Part shown: one piece after another, positions 1-7,600 of the stretch
Position numbering within the stretch: the stretch's first letter is position 1
Layout of the letters: every line of letters begins with the position of its first letter
Source: an uncultured bacterium
Lineage (GTDB): Bacteria; Verrucomicrobiota; Kiritimatiellia; RFP12; UBA1067
Direction of reading: 5' to 3'
DNA length: 49,012 nt
NCBI GenBank assembly: GCA_902763655.1
Contig: CACWSW010000005.1
Span: 1 to 49,012 of the forward strand
Made by a program: the position numbers and the translations under genes
The notes under the pieces: model-generated
The model's input: the letters and a program-made list of their open reading frames with translations, nothing else
Databases searched by the model: none
What the model was told of the DNA's origin: nothing

Positions 1-1
1 G

Positions 2-1498
2 GGCATCCTCGCGATGAACGAGGAGGACAGCCGCATCGTGCCGCTCGGCACGGAGGACGGCTGGGACCAGGTGGCGAACCAGCAGACCGCGATCTGCGGT
101 TGCACGTGGCGCATCGTGCCCGTGCCGCGTCCGCCCTGGCGCGACCTCTTCAAGGACGTCTATCCGGCCGAATCGTGGCGCATCGAACCGGTCGCCACGC
201 GCCTCTTCCACGACAAGGCGTTCTTCTACATGCACGACCTCGGTTCCTTCGTCACCAACGAGCGCACGCTCGCGTGGATGTTCGCGATCGGGTACCAGCT
301 CTCCTGGCGCGCGGGCGCGCAAAATTACGTTGCGGACAAGGCGGCGCAGGCCTGGTACGAGTGGCTGCAGCTGCTGCAGGACAAGGTGGTCTCGCGCATC
401 GCCCTGCAGCCGGTGGTCGCGTTCGCGCACGACCGCGCGCCGCTCCTCGCGCTGCCGGGCGACCCGTCGCGGGAGTCGGACGACGGCGTGGTGACGGCAA
501 AGTACGGCGACGTGTCGGTGGCTGTGAACCTCGGCGACGTGCCGCGCACGGTGGCGGGGAAGCGACTTGCGGCGTACGGCTGGTGGATTACCGCGCCCGG
601 CCTCGTGGCGGCGAAACTGGAAGGCGAAACGCCGTATGTGGAGGCCGAGGGGCGCCGCTGGGAGTATCGTCCTGCACCATCCGAGCCGGCGGTGCCGTGT
701 CCGCCCGAGGTCGCCGGCAAGCCGCTCTGCGAGACGACGCCAGCGGGCGCGCGTCTCGCTGTCCTCGACCTCGAAGGCGCGCACGGTTCGTGGGTGAAGG
801 CGTCGGCGGGCGACTGGAAGAACGCGCTCGCCGCATCGCCGCTCGTGACACGGCATGGGCTGAAGGTCGTGTCGCTCCGCGGCGCGGAAGAACTGCGTGC
901 GGCGCTCGCGGCGGGACGCACGGCGTACTTCGCCATCGTCAATCCCTACGGCGAGATTTTCCCTGTGGAGGGTCCTGGACGCTGGACGGAAATGATCGAC
1001 GCCATCCGAGGCTACGTGGCACACGGCGGCATCTGGGTGGAGACGGGCAGCGCATCGTTCTACAGCGCAGCGTGGAACGATGGCGGCAAATGGCGCCGCG
1101 AGGTCATCGGGCTGAAGGGATTGGGGCGCCTGAGGTCCGCGAACGCGATGGCGGACATCGACGAACCTCCAGTCGGGTTGCGCGCGTGCGCGGCGGCGGC
1201 GGCGTGGTTCCCGCCGCAGGTGCTGAAGCAGATTGCCGCCACCAAGTCGCAGGTCAACCGCGCGCCGTGCGACGGCATGGGCGAAACGGTGTTCCCGCTC
1301 GTGGAGGACGGCGAGGGACGTGCCTGGTTCGGTTGCCATCGACTTGGCGGCTGGGGGACGTTATGGCGTCTTGGAGGGTCGAACCCCGACCGCGAACTCG
1401 CGCTTGCGGTCGTTTCCGCCGCGCTCCTCCACCAGTACGAGCACGCACCGCTGCCTCACGCTCCCGCCCCCTACCGCAAGGTCGCCGCAGTCAAGTGA
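2..1498 (+). CDS. DUF6259-type glycosidase, C-terminal part (5' end outside window)
   Basis: The reading frame is open to the left edge, so the ATG at 14 is probably internal and this is the 3' part of a larger gene. The first ~200 residues have the signature of the end of a DUF6259/TIM-barrel glycosidase: a segment on a drinkable-text-like catalytic barrel end (FFYMHDLGSF), then a helical stretch and a beta-sandwich start (VAVNLGDVPRTV). This resembles the other two DUF6259 proteins in the window. The last ~250 residues contain a GATase/ThuA-like stretch (AYFAIVNPYGEIF, then YVAHGGIWVETG) as seen in trimerisation-type domains of secreted glycosidases. Likely exported, but the signal peptide is not in view. 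Substrate unknown. Codon use is GC-rich, like the genes after 11000 and unlike the island that follows it directly. Confidence 0.6.
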   Translation, partial: GILAMNEEDSRIVPLGTEDGWDQVANQQTAICGCTWRIVPVPRPPWRDLFKDVYPAESWRIEPVATRLFHDKAFFYMHDLGSFVTNERTLAWMFAIGYQLSWRAGAQNYVADKAAQAWYEWLQLLQDKVVSRIALQPVVAFAHDRAPLLALPGDPSRESDDGVVTAKYGDVSVAVNLGDVPRTVAGKRLAAYGWWITAPGLVAAKLEGETPYVEAEGRRWEYRPAPSEPAVPCPPEVAGKPLCETTPAGARLAVLDLEGAHGSWVKASAGDWKNALAASPLVTRHGLKVVSLRGAEELRAALAAGRTAYFAIVNPYGEIFPVEGPGRWTEMIDAIRGYVAHGGIWVETGSASFYSAAWNDGGKWRREVIGLKGLGRLRSANAMADIDEPPVGLRACAAAAAWFPPQVLKQIAATKSQVNRAPCDGMGETVFPLVEDGEGRAWFGCHRLGGWGTLWRLGGSNPDRELALAVVSAALLHQYEHAPLPHAPAPYRKVAAVK

Positions 1499-1510
1499 CC
1501 GTGTGGCCTC

Positions 1511-1546
1511 CCGCCGCAAGGCGCGGCGGAAATGTTTGCGGCGCGC
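1511..1546 (+). repeat. Hairpin repeat, module C, copy 1
   Basis: A 7-bp stem CCGCCGC/GCGGCGG at 1511-1529 is followed by the segment GGAAATGTTTGCGGCGCGCC. The same segment recurs at 2964-2986 behind a different stem (CACGCC/GGCGTG). The tail is conserved while both arms of the stem differ. Confidence 0.7.
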
Positions 1547-1572
1547 CTCGCGTCACCATCCCGCCGCCGCAC

Positions 1573-1642
1573 GGGAGGGTCGCAACTTGTTGCGACCGCA
1601 TGGAACGCCGCCACTGACTGGGAACGCCGCCATCTTGGCGGC
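1573..1642 (+). repeat. Composite hairpin repeat: module A followed by module B
   Basis: Module A is leader GGGAGGG (1573-1579) with a perfect 9-bp stem GGTCGCAAC-tt-GTTGCGACC (1578-1597). Module B is leader TGACTGGGA (1615-1623) with hairpin GCCGCCATCTTGGCGGC (1626-1642). Both modules recur in the window, including inside manA. Confidence 0.8.
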
Positions 1643-1672
1643 GCATTATTTTAAAAATCCCGTTTCGCCCTA

Positions 1673-1701
1673 TTGCAAGGGGCCATAAGATTTGATACGA
1701 T
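1673..1701 (+). promoter_or_regulatory. Predicted promoter for the DUF3800 gene
   Basis: TTGCAA at 1673-1678, a 17-nt spacer and TACGAT at 1696-1701. Transcription would start near 1708 and give a leader of about 100 nt before the gene. Prediction from the sequence only. Confidence 0.4.
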
Positions 1702-1759
1702 TAATCCGATCTCCCATTTTGGGTGGGATCATCTGGATGCGGGGGAAAGTCCTCGCGTT

Positions 1760-1797
1760 GGTGGCGGGAAGCAATTCCCACCACCTTCTCTTTATCG
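1760..1797 (+). terminator. Hairpin with T-rich tail upstream of DUF3800 gene (terminator or attenuator)
   Basis: GGTGG-c-GGGAA-gcaa-TTCCC-a-CCACC (1760-1785) is followed by a pyrimidine/T-rich run. It lies between the predicted promoter and the start codon. It may end an upstream transcript or act as a leader attenuator. Confidence 0.4.
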
Positions 1798-1807
1798 GTG
1801 CATGGCA

Positions 1808-2491
1808 ATGGACACTTTGAGCATATTTGTGGACGAGTCGGGACGCTTTCAGCATCCCGACAACGATTCGCGTTTCTATATTCTGGGAATGGTGTTCCAT
1901 GATCAGGATTCTGACATTTCTGCGCTAGTTGCCGATCTTGAACGTTCAGAATCGGAACTCGGGCTAGAAAACCATTGCTTTCACGCGGGACCTCTCATCA
2001 GAAAAGAAAAAGGCTACGAAATCCTAAGTCGAAGCTTTCGCGGGCGCATACTCTCTCGCATGATGGCGTTCGTCTCGCGCGTCGACTTCAGGTACCATTG
2101 CTTGAGCGTGGATAAGAAGTTCATCGATTCTGCAGCTCAGATCGTAGAACATCTTCGCGCCGCGCTCCTTGCGTTCATTGACTCTCATCGTGATTCGCTT
2201 GCCACTATTGCGCACATCAAGGTCTATTACGATTGTGGTCAATCGCCTGTGACGAATATCCTTCAAAAGACTTTTGTTGATGCGCTAGGCCCTTCTGTCG
2301 AGTTCAAGCAGGGAGTGAGGCCATCTCGTTACCGCCTTTTTCAAGTTGCTGATCTCGTATGTACACTGCATTTGATTGAGTTGCGCCTTGCCTACGGCAT
2401 GCCAATGACACAATCTGAAATTCGATTCTTTGGCGGCCCGCGCGACTTCAAGCGCAACATCCTAAGAAAGATCAAGGGCAAGGAAATATAA
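1808..2491 (+). CDS. DUF3800 domain protein
   Basis: A 227-residue protein with DUF3800 hallmarks: N-terminal acidic motif IFVDESG (residues 5-11), a hydrophobic strand FYILGMVF, and a C-terminal segment YRLFQVADLVC with conserved Q and D. DUF3800 proteins are predicted RNase H-fold-like nucleases, often found in defence and mobile regions. That is family knowledge and is not shown for this protein. The start is uncertain: ATG at 1808 or 1802 both precede the conserved motif and neither has a clear ribosome-binding site. An upstream TTG at 1673 would add an unconserved leader and was not chosen. Base composition is lower in GC than the flanking glycosidase genes. It is the first gene of the accessory island. 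Confidence 0.75.
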   Translation: MDTLSIFVDESGRFQHPDNDSRFYILGMVFHDQDSDISALVADLERSESELGLENHCFHAGPLIRKEKGYEILSRSFRGRILSRMMAFVSRVDFRYHCLSVDKKFIDSAAQIVEHLRAALLAFIDSHRDSLATIAHIKVYYDCGQSPVTNILQKTFVDALGPSVEFKQGVRPSRYRLFQVADLVCTLHLIELRLAYGMPMTQSEIRFFGGPRDFKRNILRKIKGKEI

Positions 2492-2495
2492 TCCT

Positions 2496-2621
2496 GCCGC
2501 CATCTTGGCGGCGCATGGAAAGGCACGGGCCAGTGGCCGGAAATGCCGCCGTCTGGAAGGCGGCTGTCCCAGTCATGGCTGCGCGTAGGGCGTTGACTGG
2601 GAACGCCGCCATCTTGGCGGC
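2496..2621 (+). repeat. Three module-B hairpins in a cluster
   Basis: GCCGCC-atctt-GGCGGC at 2496-2512. GCCGCC-gtctggaa-GGCGGC followed by TGTCCCAGTCA at 2545-2575, which is the module in the opposite orientation. Leader TGACTGGGA with GCCGCC-atctt-GGCGGC at 2594-2621. Confidence 0.8.
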
Positions 2622-2623
2622 GC

Positions 2624-2776
2624 ATGACCGAGGACATTGCCCAGACCAATTCCGTGCCTCCTAATGAAGGATACCATTTGCGCTGTAACGAGATTACGGT
2701 TCGTATGAAATTGCATGAAGCATCAGACAATCTCATCTGTACCTATCGCGGTTACCCACTTGTCGAATACGAGTAA
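2624..2776 (+). CDS. Small hypothetical reading frame (50 aa) or gene remnant
   Basis: The ATG at 2624 lies at the edge of a module-B hairpin and the frame runs 50 codons to TAA. The peptide starts MTEDIAQTNSVPPNEGYHLR and ends YPLVEYE. Composition is less GC-rich than the repeats around it and codon use looks coding-like. No family is recognised and no ribosome-binding site is visible. It may be the 3' end of a gene whose beginning was replaced when the repeat arrived. Confidence 0.3.
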   Translation: MTEDIAQTNSVPPNEGYHLRCNEITVRMKLHEASDNLICTYRGYPLVEYE

Positions 2777-2818
2777 TCCTACCCGCAACGACAATCCCAA
2801 CTACCCATCCCCGACGTT

Positions 2819-2906
2819 CGTTGTGGCTCAAAATTCCCCTCCTTGTACTCGGCTCGTCCTCTTGTTACGGTTCAAAATTCCCCTCGTTGTGGCTCAAAAA
2901 TCCCCC
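2819..2906 (+). repeat. Direct repeats, word TCAAAATTCCCC
   Basis: TCAAAATTCCCCT at 2828-2840 and 2872-2884, and TCAAAAATCCCC at 2894-2905. The first and third are preceded by GTTGTGGC. Confidence 0.65.
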
Positions 2907-2948
2907 TGTTGTGGGGACTTGGCCAAAAGCGGGAGAGGCCTTCCATAT

Positions 2949-2986
2949 CACGCCGCGAGGCGTGGCGGAAACGTTTGCGGCGCGCC
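2949..2986 (+). repeat. Hairpin repeat, module C, copy 2
   Basis: CACGCC-gcga-GGCGTG (2949-2964) is followed by GGCGGAAACGTTTGCGGCGC, matching the copy at 1511-1546 except for a changed but still self-complementary stem. Confidence 0.7.
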
Positions 2987-3060
2987 CCGCGCCGCGTATT
3001 GGCGGCGGGCCAATGGCTGGGCAGGCGCTAGGCCGCTTCGCGCTCCAACGCCTTGGCCAA

Positions 3061-3193
3061 GACACCCAGGACACCCAAGACACCCAGGACTACGCCTGCT
3101 TGGTGCGTATGCTCGCAAGCCATTTCCCGGCCACTGGCGCGCAAGCCTACCTTGCCACCGTTCTGGGTGTCTTGGATGTCCTGGGTGTCTTGG
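3061..3193. repeat. Inverted pair of 9-mer tandem repeats (GACACCCAR)
   Basis: The left arm is GACACCCAG, GACACCCAA, GACACCCAG, GAC (3061-3090). The right arm is its complement CTGGGTGTC, TTGGATGTC, CTGGGTGTC, TTGG (3163-3193). A 72-nt spacer separates them. A single-stranded copy could form a ~30-bp stem with slippable register. Confidence 0.8.
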
Positions 3194-3281
3194 TCTGCCC
3201 ACCAGAAAATGAAATCCTTTGCGGGCGGCTCGCCCACGGAAATCGGCATTCCCTCTCTCGCCAGATAACTTGAAATCCCGT

Positions 3282-3310
3282 TTGCTTTGGGCGGTGGGAA
3301 GGGGTATACT
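3282..3310 (+). promoter_or_regulatory. Predicted distal promoter of the MBL-helicase operon
   Basis: TTGCTT (3282-3287), 17-nt spacer, TATACT (3305-3310). Both hexamers and the spacing are identical to the predicted tRNA-Ala promoter at 34487-34515. The leader would be about 108 nt. Confidence 0.5.
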
Positions 3311-3374
3311 GTTTACACCTTGAGACAAAGATTTTGTTGACGGTCTTGCCTCAGAGCAGACCTAACAACGGAAC

Positions 3375-3402
3375 TTGTAGGAGAATTCTGACTTGATATA
3401 AT
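3375..3402 (+). promoter_or_regulatory. Predicted proximal promoter of the MBL-helicase operon
   Basis: A perfect TATAAT at 3397-3402 has a weak TTGTAG 16 nt upstream (3375-3380). The predicted start near 3409 lies downstream of a possible GTG start at 3404 and upstream of the ATG at 3425, which supports the ATG. Confidence 0.5.
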
Positions 3403-3424
3403 AGTGGATGAAAGGAAGGTTTTT

Positions 3425-4564
3425 ATGTCAAACGAGAACATGCAGTTCCAATTTATAAGAAGTTTTTTACCAGTAGGGCAGGGTGCTTTCTATTGCGAAA
3501 AATTTGACTTCACCGATTCTTCATTATCCATTGTTTATGATTGTGGAACGGTTTCCAGACAGAGTAGCATAAGGAATGTGATTGAAGAGACTTTCAAGAA
3601 GGGTGAGTCTGTAGATGCGCTATTCATATCGCACTTCCATGAGGATCATGTAAATGGAATACCTTTCTTGTTAGAACGTTGTAAGGTAAAACGTATATTC
3701 TTTCCAGCCGTGTCACCGCTGTACAAGATTATTTTGAAATTTGTGAATGATAAAATTCTTAAGGTACAGAAGTTTACTCTTGACCTTTCTGTGGATGCCG
3801 TTGCAACACTTATTAAAGTTATAAAAGATGTTAACATTATAAGAGACGATAAGCAGGAAACCTTGTTGTACATGGTCAGGGAGACCGGCTTCGATAACGA
3901 AACAATGACCGACATCCCTTCATTAGACAACATTATACTAATAAGATCTGGAGTAAATGTGTTAGACCAACTCATGGGAAAAGATTCACTTTTGTTAAAG
4001 TGGGGATGGCAGTTCGTTCCTTTTAATTTTAGGCAAAGAGAATTAATAATAAAACTTGAAGCAGAAATGAGAAGCCGATATGGGGAATGCTTCAGATGGG
4101 ATATGCTTGAAGACGATTTTCGCGATAAGGCGAAACGGCAAGAAATAAAGAACCTGTTTAGGGTCAAGTTAGGTGATCCTAACGTGAACTCAATGGTTCT
4201 GTATTCAGGCCCAAAGAATCCAGCTATACAAATTGGAGGCAACCAGAATGACAAACGAGCGACCGGATGCTTGTACACAGGGGATTACAATGCGAATATG
4301 GGTAATAGTTGGAAACAACTCAAAGGCGCATATGGTGGCCTTTGGAATATGGTAGGGTACATTCAAATTCCACATCATGGCTCAAAACACAGTTTTAATC
4401 GCGGAATGCTAGATGCTGGAGTTGAGTATGTAATATCTGCTGGCGAAAACAACAAATACAGGCATCCACATCGTGAAGTAATACGTTGGTTTGATGCCAA
4501 GGGGAACCTACATAGGGTTAGCGAATTGCCGAAAAGTCGTTATGACGTTACGCTTGGTCTTTAA
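3425..4564 (+). CDS. ComEC-like metallo-beta-lactamase-fold hydrolase (putative defence component)
   Basis: A 379-residue MBL-fold protein. Visible metal-site motifs: HFHEDH at residues 70-75 (HxHxDH), GDY at 286-288 and the HHGS motif at 317-320, with a late RHPH at 346-349. The order HxHxDH, GD, HHGS and a late SAG..N..RHPH segment matches the stand-alone ComEC/Rec2-type MBL branch, which includes nucleases and phosphodiesterases. There is no signal peptide or membrane segment, so it is cytoplasmic. ATG at 3425 was chosen because AGGAAGG (3413-3419) sits just upstream; the GTG at 3404 lacks one and falls before the predicted transcript start. Codon use is AT-rich, unlike flanking glycosidases. 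It is followed after 117 bp by the GHKL-helicase gene on the same strand, so the two probably form one system. The substrate cannot be read from sequence. Confidence 0.8.
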   Translation: MSNENMQFQFIRSFLPVGQGAFYCEKFDFTDSSLSIVYDCGTVSRQSSIRNVIEETFKKGESVDALFISHFHEDHVNGIPFLLERCKVKRIFFPAVSPLYKIILKFVNDKILKVQKFTLDLSVDAVATLIKVIKDVNIIRDDKQETLLYMVRETGFDNETMTDIPSLDNIILIRSGVNVLDQLMGKDSLLLKWGWQFVPFNFRQRELIIKLEAEMRSRYGECFRWDMLEDDFRDKAKRQEIKNLFRVKLGDPNVNSMVLYSGPKNPAIQIGGNQNDKRATGCLYTGDYNANMGNSWKQLKGAYGGLWNMVGYIQIPHHGSKHSFNRGMLDAGVEYVISAGENNKYRHPHREVIRWFDAKGNLHRVSELPKSRYDVTLGL

Positions 4565-4664
4565 TAAAAGATGGCACCATCAATTCGTCAGATATATGTT
4601 ATACTTGTTGCGTTCCAACGGTACTTCGTGGTACTTGATCGGCAGAGTAGTAAGTTTGAAGGAT

Positions 4665-4671
4665 TAGGAAA
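4665..4671 (+). promoter_or_regulatory. Ribosome-binding site of the GHKL-helicase gene
   Basis: AGGAAAG lies 10 nt upstream of the ATG at 4682 and supports that start. Confidence 0.5.
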
Positions 4672-4681
4672 GTGATTTAAA

Positions 4682-7600
4682 ATGGCAAATCAATTGACAG
4701 AGAAGGAATTGGCCTACTTCAAGGCTTTGACGGAAAAGCGGACTAGAAAGGCAGATCTTATTGATGAAGATCCAGGCCTTCGCAATATTATTGCGCAGAC
4801 TATTGACATGTATTCTGATCAAGCGCATTTTGTTTATGAATTAATCCAGAATGCTGACGATGCAGGAGCGACTGAGGCTGAATTTGCTGTCAGGGAAGAT
4901 AGATTAGTTTTTTCCCATAACGGAGCTCGGCGTTTTTCTATCTCAAATCCTGACACAGAAACTGACGATTTGCGAATCGCTAGGTTTGGTGATATAAACG
5001 CCATTACTGGTTCTGTTACAACAAAGAGTACAGACAATAAAGAGGGTAATGCGATAGGCAAATATGGAATGGGGTTCCTCTCTGTCTTCAATTACACGGC
5101 AACTCCAGAGATATACGATCCACATGTTGCTTTTAAGATAGAGCGGAAGATGATCCCTACATTACTAGACGACGACTATCCCGGACGTAAACCTGAAGAG
5201 ACGGTATTTGTTTTTCCCTTTGCCAGTAAAGGGGATGTGCGTCCTGCATTTGAATCTTTGGCGCGACTTACTTCGCTAATCTTTCCGACGCTATTTCTAA
5301 ATAACCTTCAAACTATTATATTCAATGGAGGATCAGAAGTCGGCGAGTATCGGAAGCGGATTCTGGAAGCGAGAGAGTTTGGTGATTCGGTTAACATAAC
5401 GAGCTGCAAGCGTATAGAGTACATGCAGGCGAATAGAAGTGAAACGACAACAACGCAAATATTCCTCTTTTCACGGAAGGACAAGGCGAATCATCGCTAT
5501 GCTATTGGCTTTATGCTTGATGAGAACGGACATCTGATTCCTGCGAATCACAAGGCATTCTGTTTCTTCCCAACTAAGTATGAAACAAAGCTCAAGTTTC
5601 TTATACACGCGCCATTTTTGTTGAATCCTAATCGTGAGGGAATAAAAGATGAAGATCCTCACAATATAGACATGTTCGACAAACTGGCTGATTTGATGTA
5701 CGATAGCCTGTTGTACATGCGTGATATGCGAACATCGGCAGGGGAACGATTGATTGACGATAGTATATTGAACATCATACCAATTGGTGGAGATCAAGAC
5801 GATCCATATGTTTTTCGAGTCTGTTGCGACAGGGCATTGAAGTGCTTTCAGACCGAGCGGATATTACCGACGATTGATGGTTATGCGGTGAAAGAAAATG
5901 CCTATTGGCCGAAAACTCAGGAGATTACTAGCGTATTCCCTGATGTAACCTTCCAAGAACTGTACAATGCGCCAGACAGGCATTGGGTGTTTTGCGGCAA
6001 ATGGAATGCACCGGGTCTTGATTTCGCCCTTAGAGATTTCGTGTCGGCATGTACGGTTGAATGCCCATCTGATGTGTCAATCTTGGATCGGATATCATCG
6101 TCATTTATCAAGAAACAAAAACTGCCATGGTTGTCGGCTTTTTACAAGTGGATTGATGGAAGTGACGACCGTCGTAAAAGAGCGATGGAACTTCCGATTT
6201 TTCTTGATCATAAAGGTGAGGCGGTTGCGGCGTTTAATTCAAATGGCGAGCATATCCTATTTTTACCGGCAGTAGGATCTGATGCTTTTACAACAATACA
6301 TGAGGATATCTGCCAAGATGAATATGCAATGGGACTGATTGCTCGCTGGAAGGTAGAGACTCCTTCGGAGGATGATCGTATTGGCGTCATCATAGATAAG
6401 ATTTCATCCTGCGAAAGGGAGGCTTCCGATGCTTTATTCAAGGAGATTGTTGAGTATTATGCTAGATGCCCACAAGAAAAGAAGGAAAATTTGACTAAGA
6501 AGCTGCAAGGGAAGGTCAAGCTAAGAGGGAAAGGTCTACGAAATAATGAAATTGTATATCTCTCGTCTTCAGAACTTTACTGGCCATCGGATTCAACGAA
6601 GGAATATTTTAGGGCTATTATGGAGTTTAATGGAGCGTTTGAAAATGTATTTGTCGTTGACCTCGCACATTATCATGAATTGATAGAGCAAGCTCTTCGG
6701 AGGGATTTTGACAGATTGCTGTCAAAAATTGGTGTAATGCCCGAACCATCCATTCGGAGTGGAGAAAGAACAGGAAGATGGGAAGAACTGGAGAATTTGT
6801 TGGCCCTGGACAAAGTGAAACTTGCAGAACCATCAAAAAGCAATAGGGAGAAACAAATATTTAGATACCAATATATTCATGGCGCATCTGAATTTCTTGA
6901 GCGGTTACTTGCGGAAAAGAATATGGAAGACAAAAGAGTTTTTTCTAGAATCCTTTGGAGCATTTTGAAGTCTCACGCCGACAAATATTTTCGAGAACTA
7001 ATAAAGAATAAAACAATTTCATTAGAGAGCTTCCTGAAGGTTCATAGTTGTTTCTGGAAAGGGGGTTATGGTCCAAATTTCTTAGGTGGGGTACATGAAT
7101 ATTTTAACCGAGAAATCCAACGCGAAGAATTTGATAGCCCACAATTGTTTGAATTCAGAGGTGCCAAGTGGATCGTTCTTAATGACTCTACCTGTGTATC
7201 ACCTGATAGCATCTCTGTCGATAGGCTTCCAGAAGAGTATGTGAGGCGTGATGATTCAGATCCGTTATTGAAGATGCTTGGGATCAAACCAGCCGAAGCA
7301 CCGACACCAATTCGCGCGTCGGAGAATGCGGTTGCGATTGCAATGGTAGAAGCTGAAGCAAGGGAAGGTCTTTCGGAGAATCAGAAACATACCATGAAGC
7401 TGGGTGAGGAGGCTGAAAGACGAGGATTGACGATTGAAGACTTGGATGAGTGCGTGCGGATTATGGCACAACTTAAACAACAGCGTCGAGAGAAAGTAGA
7501 GCAGTCATTAGGGCGCATTCATTATGTTGGCAAAGTCGAAGATGGCCTGAAAGAGGTTAGTGTGTCGCCAAATGAATTGTCCTCTATAGAGCATCCGCAT

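Larger units (their letters stand above)
2492..3424. other. 933-bp spacer built of repeats, with one small reading frame and two promoters
   Basis: No convincing conserved gene is seen. The spacer holds three module-B hairpins (2496-2621), a 50-codon frame, three direct repeats of TCAAAATTCCCC (2828-2905), a module-C hairpin (2949-2986), an inverted pair of 9-mer tandem repeats (3061-3193) and two promoters before the next operon. Confidence 0.7.

Noticed and set aside
1741-1760. RNase P-like phrase GGGGGAAAGTCC
   Set aside because: None of the other conserved RNase P RNA segments is found nearby; it is a short chance match.
1673-1807. TTG start for the DUF3800 gene
   Set aside because: The added 45 residues are low-complexity and unlike DUF3800, and the TTG lies inside the predicted -35 box.
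3061-3193. CRISPR array
   Set aside because: Units are 9 bp, contiguous and inverted, with no spacers and no cas genes in the window.
3404-3424. GTG start for the MBL gene
   Set aside because: It lies upstream of the predicted transcript start and lacks a Shine-Dalgarno; the ATG at 3425 has AGGAAGG at correct spacing.
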